Shown one piece after another: positions 1 to 7,958 of a DNA stretch of 32,343 bases (within the stretch, counting starts at the first letter, position 1; each line of letters begins with the position of its first letter). The stretch spans positions 1 to 32,343 of the forward strand of contig JAPZUE010000072.1 of assembly GCA_027533385.1 (NCBI GenBank). The letters are read 5' to 3'. Below the pieces are notes generated by a model. The model saw only the letters and a program-made list of their open reading frames with translations, was not told the DNA's origin and searched no databases. Origin of the DNA: Rhizobium sp. (lineage in GTDB: Bacteria > Pseudomonadota > Alphaproteobacteria > Rhizobiales > Rhizobiaceae). Made by a program: the position numbers and the translations under genes.

Positions 1-120
1 CGCGTCTTCAAGTCCTACGAGGATATCGTCGACCACTGCTGCTACGCTTGGAGAACCCTACAGGACCGACCGTGGAAGATAATGTCGATCGGCCGACGCA
101 AATGGGCCCAAAGGTTCTGA
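1..120 (+). CDS. IS630-family transposase, C-terminal end (5' part outside window)
   Basis: Reading from base 1 in frame gives 39 residues and a TGA at 118-120. The stretch contains RVFKSYEDIVDHCCYAW and RPWKIMSIGRRKWA, which resemble the conserved C-terminal tail of IS630-family DDE transposases (positions just after the catalytic domain). The rest of the gene lies left of the window. The sequence after the stop (GACGGTTGGTATTA, near 126-139) resembles an IS630 terminal inverted repeat ending at a TA target, so the element probably ends near 139. This is inferred from family resemblance, since the other end is not visible. Confidence 0.75.
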   Translation, partial: RVFKSYEDIVDHCCYAWRTLQDRPWKIMSIGRRKWAQRF

Positions 121-138
121 TCAATGACGGTTGGTATT

Positions 139-341
139 AGACGCCGATCAAGCTCCCGCTGATCCCAAGGCTGATCAGAAAAAGGCATCGCCTTCAGCCC
201 ATCGCTCGGCAAGCTCCAGAGCAGTAATGAAATTAGAATGAAGATTGGCATGGTTGCCCTCACCGCTCTTGACATCATCAAGATGTCAAGAAGTCCCCCA
301 ACGGTTAAAATTGGAATACCAACTAGGATGGCGTTATCCAA
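139..341 (-). pseudogene. Fragment of a membrane protein truncated by the IS630 element
   Basis: On the minus strand an open frame begins with a TTG at 341 (an in-frame TAA lies two codons upstream) and runs into the IS630 end. The first 66 or so residues contain two hydrophobic stretches, VGIPILTVGGLLDILMM and MPIFILISLLLW, consistent with transmembrane helices; downstream residues are IS-derived. It follows the polysaccharide genes on the same strand, so it could be the remains of a polymerase, ligase or other membrane protein of that locus. The TTG start has no clear ribosome site and the segment may itself be internal to a larger dead gene. No family is recognised. Confidence 0.3.
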
Positions 342-618
342 TATTTACGCGATAACTCGGCCTTATGCTTGACGCGTGTGACGCGGTTTCCAGTGGCGAA
401 AGGTACTGGCGGAGGATCACGTCCTCTATGAAATCAAATGGCGCATTGCAATCTCGACGACGCTGCGTCCCATCCACTCAACTAGTCTTCACAAAATCCG
501 TGCTTCCTTCGCTGGTTGCGTCCCTACACCCCCGCATCCATCTTGTAATGTCGGATTGTCGCCTACACGTTGAACTATATCGGAACCTGGATCAAGATTT
601 CCCCTTACTGGACTTGCT

Positions 619-1752
619 TTAGCGTTTGACCTCAAGACGAGCGATGATCCTTCCTATCACTTCGTCCAGCTGATAGTCACTCAAGTCACTTCCGGAAGGT
701 AGGCAGAGGCCGTTGCGGAACAAGCGCTCGTCGAAAGCGCTTCCGTGGTAGGGCGCACCCTTGTAGAGCGGCTGTAGGTGCATAGGCTTCCAGAGTGGAC
801 GCGACTCAATCTGATATTCTAGCAGCATTAGGCGAATGTCTTCACGCGTTACGCCCGTTATCTTTGGATCAATGGTCAAGGCCGTGAGCCAGCGGGTAGA
901 ATGGGACCATTCCGGCTGCGGCATGAAGTCTATGCCTGGCCGGGTTAATGCCGCCTCGTAACGTGCGAAAATCGCGCGACGACGCACAACCCGAGAGTCG
1001 AGTACCTCCATTTGGCCTAGCCCTATGGCGGCGCAAATGTTTGATAGACGGTAGTTGTAGCCATATGTCGAGTGCTCATAATGTGGTGCCGGGTCGCGTG
1101 CCTGAGTCGCAAGGAAGCGCGCCTCATCAGCCCAGCTCTTGTGACGCGTCACTAACATACCACCGCCGGAGGTGGTGATAATCTTGTTGCCGTTGAACGA
1201 GAGGATAGCGGCGTCACCACCTGTTCCGGCTTTCCGCCCATTAGTATATGCCGCGCCGAAGCTTTCAGCGCTGTCGACGATTATGCGGACGCCATAATGA
1301 GCCGCAAGAGCCTCCAAAGCCTGAAGATCGGCGGGTTGACCATAAAGTTCAGTGGGCACGATTGCCTTAGGTAGGCGGTTTTCGCGCGCCGCTCTGGCCA
1401 ACTCTTCAGCAAGCAGCCCTGCGTCAATGGTCCAACTTTCGGGCGAAACGTCGAAGAATCTTGGATAGCCGCCGAGGTAGTTTACCGGGAAGATACCACC
1501 GGCGAAAGTCATCGAGGAGATCCATACCTCATCACCGGACTGAACACCCGCGATGCGAAGGGCGAGATGGAGGGCCGCGGAGCCGGAAGATAGGCCGACG
1601 CAGTGTACATCTGCTTTGAGGTACTCCCGAACCGATACTTCAAAAGCGTTGAGCTGTGGGCCTAGCGGAGCTACAAAGTTCGAGGCAAAAGCCTCACTAA
1701 CGTAGTCCATCTCGCGGCCGCACATATGGGGGCGGGAAAGGTAGATGCGCAT
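619..1752 (-). CDS. pglE: PglE-like aminotransferase (UDP-4-keto sugar transaminase, DegT/DnrJ/EryC1 family)
   Basis: A 377-residue PLP-dependent sugar aminotransferase. The N-terminus (IYLSRPHMCGREMDYV, then NFVAPLGPQLNAFE) and SSGSAALHLALR are typical of PglE, which transfers an amino group from glutamate to C4 of UDP-4-keto-6-deoxy-GlcNAc. The lysine that should bind PLP is K190 in SFNGNKIITTSGGG, and DSAESFGA around residue 160 matches the cofactor-contacting acidic residue. The ATG at 1752 has an AGGA seven bases upstream. It follows PglD- and PglC-like genes in the same direction, giving the bacillosamine order C-D-E. Length agrees with the family. Exact product is inferred; related enzymes make legionaminic-type or perosamine precursors. 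Confidence 0.85.
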   Translation of the reverse strand: MRIYLSRPHMCGREMDYVSEAFASNFVAPLGPQLNAFEVSVREYLKADVHCVGLSSGSAALHLALRIAGVQSGDEVWISSMTFAGGIFPVNYLGGYPRFFDVSPESWTIDAGLLAEELARAARENRLPKAIVPTELYGQPADLQALEALAAHYGVRIIVDSAESFGAAYTNGRKAGTGGDAAILSFNGNKIITTSGGGMLVTRHKSWADEARFLATQARDPAPHYEHSTYGYNYRLSNICAAIGLGQMEVLDSRVVRRRAIFARYEAALTRPGIDFMPQPEWSHSTRWLTALTIDPKITGVTREDIRLMLLEYQIESRPLWKPMHLQPLYKGAPYHGSAFDERLFRNGLCLPSGSDLSDYQLDEVIGRIIARLEVKR

Positions 1753-1761
1753 ATGTAAGTC

Positions 1762-2382
1762 CTAAACCAAGGGCTTCGCGGGATTTCCGACAACCGTTAC
1801 ATTCGGCGGCACATTCCGGGTTACTACTGCGCCCATACCAACGGTCGCGCCCATACCGATTTCAATGCCTTGGCGGAGTATTGCACCTGAACCGATGTAG
1901 ACATGGTCACCAATAACAACATTTCCATTGACCTTCGCTCCCGGAGCGAAAGTGACGAAATCTCCGATAATACAATCATGCTCCACGTACGAATATATAT
2001 TGGCGTGGAAACAACATCCAATACGTATATTGGATGTCAAAGTCACAAAGGGAGACAGGCAGGCGCCATACCCTATGATGACATCATCCATCTGCACGAC
2101 AGAAGCAGCGCGCGCCTCGACTAGCGGAATTTGTGCAGCGGCACACCTTCGAGCCAAGACTTGGCGGGTTTGCGACGCTGCAATAGCGATACTGACAGAC
2201 TTTTCTTTTACATCGCACCTAACAAAATCTTGCCAATTCAAGATGTCATGTCCGTTAACACGTCCAGGCGCTTGCGCATCGTCGACGAATACGAGATCCG
2301 CTTGCCCGTATTGTTCACGCAATAGAGGCATGATACCTCGCCCACACCCCGATGCGCCGTACACGCCAATCAGCTTTCTCAC
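1762..2382 (-). CDS. pglD: PglD-like UDP-amino-sugar N-acetyltransferase
   Basis: A 206-residue acyltransferase with a Rossmann-like N-terminus (KLIGVYGASGCGRGI) that binds the UDP-sugar, followed by a left-handed beta-helix built from hexapeptide repeats (about residues 95-200). SYVEHDCIIGDF carries H135, which corresponds to the catalytic histidine of PglD/NeuD proteins. The expected reaction is acetyl-CoA-dependent acetylation of the C4 amine to give UDP-di-N-acetylbacillosamine. The start is a GTG at 2382 whose GTGA overlaps the stop of the upstream PglC-like gene, implying translational coupling. NeuD-type O-acetyltransferases share the fold; the neighbouring PglC and PglE favour the PglD role. 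Confidence 0.85.
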   Translation of the reverse strand: MRKLIGVYGASGCGRGIMPLLREQYGQADLVFVDDAQAPGRVNGHDILNWQDFVRCDVKEKSVSIAIAASQTRQVLARRCAAAQIPLVEARAASVVQMDDVIIGYGACLSPFVTLTSNIRIGCCFHANIYSYVEHDCIIGDFVTFAPGAKVNGNVVIGDHVYIGSGAILRQGIEIGMGATVGMGAVVTRNVPPNVTVVGNPAKPLV

Positions 2383-2972
2383 GAACCGCTCCCCGTAAAC
2401 TTTGTGGCGGTAGCATTGCCAGCGGCCGAAATCCCCTCGCGTTTGACAACCTTGAGGAAAGTCAAACAGATAATCTTAAGGTCAAGCCACAGGCTTAAGT
2501 TGTCGACATACCAGACATCCAACTCGAGTTTAGTCTCCCAAGAAATTGCGTTTCGCCCGTTAACCTGCGCCCAGCCGGTAACGCCGGGGCGCACATCGTG
2601 GCGGCGGCTCTGCTGATGAGAATAAAGGGGCAGATACTCCATGAGTAGCGGGCGAGGGCCGACGAGGCTCATATCGCCCTTCAGGACATTCCATAGTTCG
2701 GGGAGTTCATCAAGCGACGTTGAACGGAGATAGCGCCCAAATGGAGGCAGCCGCTCTGCGTCGGGAAGCTGGTTTCCGTCTTCGTCAAGCGCATTACGCA
2801 TAGTGCGAAACTTGATCATCTCAAAAGGTTTGCCGTGACGCCCCGGACGAGTTTGGCGAAAGAAAGCCGGCGCGCCCAATCGCAGCCAAATCAAAAGCAC
2901 CAAAGCGAGCATTAGGGGGGAGAATACGATAAGCCCCGACGCTGCTATAACGATATCAAGAAATCTCTTCAT
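2379..2972 (-). CDS. pglC: PglC-like initiating phosphoglycosyl transferase
   Basis: A 197-residue small monotopic bacterial sugar transferase. It has one N-terminal membrane segment (FLDIVIAASGLIVFSPLML), the family motif EMIKFRTM, the catalytic Asp-Glu pair at D88-E89 in SLDELPELWNVLKGDMSLVG, and PGVTGWAQVNGRN. Such enzymes transfer a sugar-1-phosphate from the UDP-sugar to undecaprenyl phosphate on the inner face of the cytoplasmic membrane, the first committed step of repeat-unit assembly. The length matches PglC rather than the long WcaJ/WbaP proteins, whose extra N-terminal domain is absent. ATG at 2972. About 150 bases separate it from the upstream glycosyltransferase gene. Substrate is inferred to be UDP-di-N-acetylbacillosamine. 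Confidence 0.88.
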   Translation of the reverse strand: MKRFLDIVIAASGLIVFSPLMLALVLLIWLRLGAPAFFRQTRPGRHGKPFEMIKFRTMRNALDEDGNQLPDAERLPPFGRYLRSTSLDELPELWNVLKGDMSLVGPRPLLMEYLPLYSHQQSRRHDVRPGVTGWAQVNGRNAISWETKLELDVWYVDNLSLWLDLKIICLTFLKVVKREGISAAGNATATKFTGSGS

Positions 2973-3121
2973 TCGACCATGTTTTGCAGAGAGTGTTCGA
3001 GTGGATCCGGCGCGGGCTAGAGCGCTCTGGCACGAAGCATATCAAATTAGGGGTATGCATTCACTGGTCCCGCATGCATAACGGTGGCTTATTGAACCAC
3101 GCAGGGTCAGTGCGCCAAGAG

Positions 3122-4354
3122 TCAGCATTGGATGCAACGGATTTCGGTGATAGACTTTTCAAGTTGTCGAGCTAAATTTTGATAGTCATGCCGTTCTAAC
3201 ACTGCAACGCGACCATTTTTCCCAAGTTGTCGCCGCCGCTTGTTCGGAAGTGATCGCATCGTGGCAATGGCAGCTGCCAGCGCCGCGGGGTCTTCAGCAG
3301 GAACAGATAAGCCAGCATTGTAGTCCATCACCGGATCATGTCTGCCACTGTAAGAATGTATGATTGGGCGCGCGGAATACAGGTAATCGAAGATTTTATT
3401 CGCCGCGATGCCGTAATTGTAAAGGGGGCTCGATTTCCAGCCGATCCAGCAGGCATCAAAACGTTTTAGAATATCTTGCACCTGCGCTTTTGGAACAGAT
3501 TCAATAAAGATAACATTACTAAGTTCTTCGCTGCGCACACGTTCTTCTAAGGCAGATTTCTCCCTCCCTCCACCGAGCAATACAAAGAGGATCTCAGGAT
3601 CATGGCGCAAAATCCGTGCAGCGTCGATCAGGGTGTTAATAGAATTGGCACTTCCCAAAGTGCCCGCGTACCCAACCACGAACTTACCACTGGGGATCTT
3701 CGCGTGTAACGCCGCAGGGGCCGATTCTTTTTGGTCTAGTTTGCTTAACGAAACACCATTGGGTAACCATACGAAGCGATCCCCCGGCAGACCTCGCTGC
3801 TCCATATGATCCACCGCACCGCGCAAGTTAGAGACTACTAGATCGGAATTACGATAAGCGCGATCTTCAATCCATTGGAACAAGCGTATGAAGGGGTGAT
3901 GTTTCGAGTAGCCGCCAATGTGCGTCAAGCTTAACGGCCAAATGTCGCGAACCTCGAATATCAGCCGCGCGCGACACCGTCTAGCGATCCACTCTGCGGC
4001 CAGATACCCAACGAGGGAGGGCGAAGAATAAACAACAGCGTCAGGCTTCTCGCCCAAAACGCGCTGCGCGCGCAGCAATTTGTAGGCGAAGAGGAACCAA
4101 TTGAGGGCGCGCTTCTTGTCGTGCGCATCCCTATAGCGGAGCAGATCCAGACTGAGAAATCGAAATCCTTCGAAATGGTCCACCTGTGGCGCAGCATCAG
4201 CCGCCGCTTCATCCAGCGTAAGATGGGACCAGCGCGCAGCAATTACCGATGTGTCATGCCCAAGCGCCGCAAGCTCACGTGCTAGATGACGATGCCTCAC
4301 GCCAAGGCCGCTTGAAGGCAGTGTCGCGTACTGATTTATGATCCAGATCTTCAT
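3122..4354 (-). CDS. GT4 glycosyltransferase (WbuB-like)
   Basis: A 410-residue glycosyltransferase of the GT-B fold. The start is taken at the ATG at 4354 (MKIWIINQYATLPSSG), because an upstream extension to 4423 would overlap the preceding gene and lacks family character. The N-terminal domain shows RHRHLARELAALGHDTSVI, the C-terminal domain shows VVGYAGTLGSANSINTLI and WKSSPLYNYGIAANKIFDYL, the last resembling the donor-binding region of WbuB-type enzymes that add N-acetylated amino sugars such as FucNAc. It should extend the lipid-linked oligosaccharide on the cytoplasmic face of the membrane. The gene ends the glycosyltransferase run before the bacillosamine genes. Donor and linkage cannot be read from sequence. 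Confidence 0.85.
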   Translation of the reverse strand: MKIWIINQYATLPSSGLGVRHRHLARELAALGHDTSVIAARWSHLTLDEAAADAAPQVDHFEGFRFLSLDLLRYRDAHDKKRALNWFLFAYKLLRAQRVLGEKPDAVVYSSPSLVGYLAAEWIARRCRARLIFEVRDIWPLSLTHIGGYSKHHPFIRLFQWIEDRAYRNSDLVVSNLRGAVDHMEQRGLPGDRFVWLPNGVSLSKLDQKESAPAALHAKIPSGKFVVGYAGTLGSANSINTLIDAARILRHDPEILFVLLGGGREKSALEERVRSEELSNVIFIESVPKAQVQDILKRFDACWIGWKSSPLYNYGIAANKIFDYLYSARPIIHSYSGRHDPVMDYNAGLSVPAEDPAALAAAIATMRSLPNKRRRQLGKNGRVAVLERHDYQNLARQLEKSITEIRCIQC

Positions 4355-4394
4355 CGAAGCGATACTCTCTACCCGATCAAAGTGCAAAGTGGAT

Positions 4395-5546
4395 TCACGC
4401 CCAGCGCCGCCGCCCACTCTCAATGGCCTTGTCGAATGCAGTGATTAACTTCTGTTGTTCGGTTTGCCAGGACGGGATCTGATACGCTTTGATTGCAGGC
4501 TTCACACGGTCCAACTCTTCACGTGACCAAGCGATTATTGCGCCGCGCAGACTGTCCATGGAAAGGATAGCGCGCTTGGCAGCTGGATATTCTCTAGCGA
4601 AGCGCTCAAGCTCCGGCCCACCTCCCGTGATCACAGCGAGCCCGGCGGCCGCATATTCAAATAGTTTATTTGGAAGGCTAAATTCATAACTCAAAGAAAC
4701 TGCCTTGGGAACGATTATACCAACATCTGCACCCTCCAACAAAGTAATCAACTCCGACTGTGGCACAGCGTCGTGGAAATGAACATTGCATAGTCCCCGC
4801 GCCTGGTGAGCCAGAGCTTCTCTGGCGTGGCCGTATCCGATCAGGACCAGATGCCGGTCCCGTCCCAGGTCACGAAAAACCTCGATCAACTCGGACAAAC
4901 CCCTGTCGGCAGCAAGGGCACCACAATATACATAAATTAAGGCATCAGATTGCAGATTCAACGTTTTACGTAACGCGCTCTTCCCTATTGTGGCGGGAAG
5001 CAATGGCACATTTCGGACGACGCTGGTGTCAATACCCGGATACGCGGCAAGATACCAGTCGCGGATAGACTCGTTTACCAATGTCACGTGATCAGCTTTT
5101 CGGATCAGATGTGATTCGATCATTTTGGCCATCTTGCAGATAGGTCTTGACCACCCTGCGCGTTCCGTCTCAAGCTCGTGCGCGTCATAGAGCAATGGCA
5201 ATCGGTGTTGGCGAGCCAAGCGAACTGAGACAGGCAGTGCTGCAAGGCTATGCGCTATGATGAGTGAAGCATCTCCTAAGCGAGACTGGCGGAGGCAAGC
5301 CAGCGACCAACGCGGGAGCGACGAGGCGCGCACAAGGCGCGAACTTCCTGGCGCTGCTGGTTCTGGTCCTAGCCTATAGATCTGCTGCCGCGCAGCATGA
5401 GTTTCAGTGGCCGGCAGCCCCGAGCTCTTGTATCCTATATAATCAATGTCGGTCGCATATCCGTTATCAAGGGCCAATGAGCCGGAACGCCAAGCACGCG
5501 ATTCATTCGTCCACGCGCTGAAGTAATAGTGCAGATGCCGAGTCAA
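4395..5546 (-). CDS. GT4 glycosyltransferase, second copy of the duplicated amidotransferase-GT pair
   Basis: A 383-residue GT-B glycosyltransferase. It starts with a TTG at 5546 whose TTGA overlaps the stop of the upstream amidotransferase gene; no ATG occurs nearby. Visible motifs are YDAHELETERAGW, IRDWYLAAYP, VVRNVP, HLVLIGYGHA and SYEFSLPNKLFEYAAAGLAV; the last is the usual E-x7-E-like nucleotide-sugar site region. Most of these recur in the gene at 6751-7950, so the two are paralogues. It probably adds one sugar of the repeat unit to the lipid-linked intermediate. The pairing with an amidotransferase suggests, but does not prove, that its donor or acceptor is an amidinated sugar. Confidence 0.85.
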   Translation of the reverse strand: MTRHLHYYFSAWTNESRAWRSGSLALDNGYATDIDYIGYKSSGLPATETHAARQQIYRLGPEPAAPGSSRLVRASSLPRWSLACLRQSRLGDASLIIAHSLAALPVSVRLARQHRLPLLYDAHELETERAGWSRPICKMAKMIESHLIRKADHVTLVNESIRDWYLAAYPGIDTSVVRNVPLLPATIGKSALRKTLNLQSDALIYVYCGALAADRGLSELIEVFRDLGRDRHLVLIGYGHAREALAHQARGLCNVHFHDAVPQSELITLLEGADVGIIVPKAVSLSYEFSLPNKLFEYAAAGLAVITGGGPELERFAREYPAAKRAILSMDSLRGAIIAWSREELDRVKPAIKAYQIPSWQTEQQKLITAFDKAIESGRRRWA

Positions 5547-6754
5547 TGGGCTGATCTTTCGCGCAATAGTCGGATGTCCGAAAAGCTGAACTCTCCCTTG
5601 GCGACACGGCGAGCAATCTGGACGATCGGACGGTTATGGTCGAACAAGCCGCTCGCGTTCGCGAAGTCAGTATGTTGTCGCGGGGGTGCTGCAATGTACG
5701 CGCGGAGTTCATCCATCGTAAAACCGAGTTTTTTGCCAATGAACTCCAGTTCTTGGAGCTCCTCGTCCGGTTCGTAAAGTGGCTCCCGAATCTCAAGAAG
5801 CGCCTCGTCCCGCGTGATTTCACCAGCGAGGATCAAGCTGGAAAGGTGGTTTACACGCTTATCGATCCCGAATTTTTGCGGAAGGTAGATCTCTTGGTAG
5901 AACCGCGTAAACCGGTTTTCACCATGCTTGCGCGCATAAGGGCGATAACCAAACCGCTCCTGAAGCTCCGCTATGGCCGCCTTTTTATCGTAATCGACAT
6001 AATTGAGAATGGGGAACGATTTAATCCTACCGACAAAAAGATACCAGAAAAGCTGGTACGGCTTCATAAATGGGTATGTCCTCAGCGGAATTTCACCGTA
6101 GGCCTTGTGGATTGCAAGAAGGTTTTTGCCATCCCTTTTATCGTAGCCCCAACTCGTGGGCATCGTAGACTCGGTCGCGACGTTGCCCCCGTGAATCACA
6201 TACTTAATGCCCATTTTGTGTGCAGTTCGATAGAGCAGTGTGTTGATCGCATGATCACTCACGCACTCCAAGTCCATTACCGACGCTTTGATGTATGCGC
6301 GCTGCAAGTCTTGAATTTCGCGCCAATCGACAACATGAGTGATAAGATCAATGTTTAGCGTCTTAATTAGGCGCTCGATATTGGACACAGCCAAATCGAT
6401 GTTCCACCCGTTGTCGAGATGAAGGGCTAGTGGCCTAAGGCCCAATTCCTTGACTCGGACCGCAACAATGGAGCTATCGACGCCACCCGAAACGCCTATG
6501 ACGCAGTCATAGTCTCGGCCCTTTCCATCAGCCTTAATTCGTTCAGCCCAAGCGTTGAGCCGACAGCGACCATCGCCGCCGCGGTACACCTCATTATCAA
6601 GACGCCAAAGTCCATCACGTGCTAAACTTGAGACACCCTCCTCGTCGAAGGTCAGCCCTGGGATCGTCTCGTCGTAAAGTGTAATTGAGCACATACGTAC
6701 GTTGCGACCCGACGAACACGCCTCCTTCGTAGGCATAATTTCTGCGTTGTTCAT
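5543..6754 (-). CDS. N-acetyl-sugar amidotransferase (WbpG family), copy lacking the cysteine cluster
   Basis: A 403-residue PP-loop ATPase with SGGVDSS at residues 89-95, followed by HLDNGWNIDLAVSNI and GGNVATESTMPTSWGYD, all diagnostic of WbpG-type enzymes. These activate an acetamido group with ATP and insert ammonia supplied by a HisH/HisF-like pair, giving an acetamidino sugar. Canonical members, including the neighbour at 7959-9143, begin with a CxxC...CxxC zinc-like cluster around an FDExGV motif. Here that region reads RMCSITLYDETIPGLTFDEEG with only C22 remaining. ATG at 6754 overlaps the upstream stop as ATGA, with AAAGGT upstream. It may be a specialised second amidotransferase or one with altered partner use. 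Product is inferred from the family. Confidence 0.85.
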   Translation of the reverse strand: MNNAEIMPTKEACSSGRNVRMCSITLYDETIPGLTFDEEGVSSLARDGLWRLDNEVYRGGDGRCRLNAWAERIKADGKGRDYDCVIGVSGGVDSSIVAVRVKELGLRPLALHLDNGWNIDLAVSNIERLIKTLNIDLITHVVDWREIQDLQRAYIKASVMDLECVSDHAINTLLYRTAHKMGIKYVIHGGNVATESTMPTSWGYDKRDGKNLLAIHKAYGEIPLRTYPFMKPYQLFWYLFVGRIKSFPILNYVDYDKKAAIAELQERFGYRPYARKHGENRFTRFYQEIYLPQKFGIDKRVNHLSSLILAGEITRDEALLEIREPLYEPDEELQELEFIGKKLGFTMDELRAYIAAPPRQHTDFANASGLFDHNRPIVQIARRVAKGEFSFSDIRLLRERSAH

Positions 6755-7950
6755 ACGGTGCTACCTTTTGCCGTCCGCGGCCGGTAAATTTTCGCGAATA
6801 TTTTTGCTTCTTCGTCCCAAACGGCGTCAAGGGCGTATCTCCGGGCATTTGCCACAGCGGGGGCCAAGTCGGCCTCCGAAATCCGTTCTATTGCCGCAGT
6901 TAAATCGCTAAGCGGTACAGCCCAACCAAAGCCACCGTCATGCAACAGCTGGGCCTGATACCCGAGATTGTCGCTAACGATAATAGGTAGACCCGCATGA
7001 GCCCACTCAAAAAACTTGTTCGGCAGTGAGTAGCGGTAGCTCACCGAAGCGCTTTCCGAAACAAACACACCAACATCAGCACTCGCTGAATAGGATACGA
7101 TCCATTCACGCGGGACTGCAGGTTGATGGTGAATATTCGTATGGCGTATCGTCGCCTGCTGAATCAGTGATTCATAGCCATCTTCGCCGTACCCCATCAA
7201 CACCAGATGACAACGCTCCGGATTAAGGGTTGCAAAGACCTCAAGCAAAATCTCGATACCCCGCCCAGCACTGAACAAGCCTTGGTAGATAAAAATCCTG
7301 GCGCTATCGGGTATCTCGAATCGCTGCCTAAAGCCGCCATTGGGGATTGGACGGCTCGCTACCGCTTCCCTTTCCGGAACATTGCGGACAACGTGGAGGT
7401 TCCTGAGCTTATAGGTGGTGCTGTACCAATCCCTAATCGGGGCGCAGACGACCACAACATTGCGAGCCGACCGGATAAAACAACGTTCGACAATGCTGGT
7501 GAGACGCTTTTGAAGCCCTGACAAACCAGTCCGCTGTGTTTCGAGCTCATGCGGTAGGTACTCCAGTGTGGCTCCTGAGAACCGAGACGCAGCCCAAGCG
7601 ATGGGAAGGGCTACGGCGTTATGGCAGCTTACGTGATCGGGGCGCAGTTGGCGAGCGCGACCGATGCAAGCAAGAGCGTACTGCAGCAGGCTCCACATCA
7701 ATAAGACATTCCGCAGAATTCCGAATTGACGCAGAACGCGTGCCTTGCTGTACCGGGCGATCATTGTTGGATGCCGATATATTTCCAAGCCGAAATCAGT
7801 GATTTCGTCTGTCGCAAGACCATCCTTCCAAAGGCCAATCAGCAAGACTCGCCGACATATTCCGGCTGATATGGTGTATGCTGCCTCTTTGTAGAGCCGG
7901 CTTTCGTTGCCAGCGGAAGTAAGGAAAATGTGAAGCGTGAAACTAGACAT
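6751..7950 (-). CDS. GT4 glycosyltransferase, first copy of the duplicated amidotransferase-GT pair
   Basis: A 399-residue GT-B enzyme. The ATG at 7950 is preferred because it lines up with the N-terminus of its paralogue at 4395-5546 (LHIFLTSAGNESR against LHYYFSAWTNESR); a GTG at 7962 that overlaps the upstream stop as GTGA is a real alternative. Shared motifs are PHELETQRTG, IRDWYSTTY, HVVRNVPE, CHLVLMGYGEDG and SYRYSLPNKFFEWAHAGL. The role is cytoplasmic transfer of a sugar onto the lipid-linked repeat unit. It sits between two WbpG-type genes, with overlapping stops and starts on both sides, so expression should be tightly coupled. Donor sugar unknown. Confidence 0.85.
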   Translation of the reverse strand: MSSFTLHIFLTSAGNESRLYKEAAYTISAGICRRVLLIGLWKDGLATDEITDFGLEIYRHPTMIARYSKARVLRQFGILRNVLLMWSLLQYALACIGRARQLRPDHVSCHNAVALPIAWAASRFSGATLEYLPHELETQRTGLSGLQKRLTSIVERCFIRSARNVVVVCAPIRDWYSTTYKLRNLHVVRNVPEREAVASRPIPNGGFRQRFEIPDSARIFIYQGLFSAGRGIEILLEVFATLNPERCHLVLMGYGEDGYESLIQQATIRHTNIHHQPAVPREWIVSYSASADVGVFVSESASVSYRYSLPNKFFEWAHAGLPIIVSDNLGYQAQLLHDGGFGWAVPLSDLTAAIERISEADLAPAVANARRYALDAVWDEEAKIFAKIYRPRTAKGSTV

Positions 7951-7958
7951 TGCGTCAA

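Noticed and set aside
365..622. 85-codon plus-strand open frame at the end of the aminotransferase gene
   Set aside because: No ribosome site or family feature; the reverse strand of 342-618 is also full of stops. Treated as non-coding, perhaps decayed.
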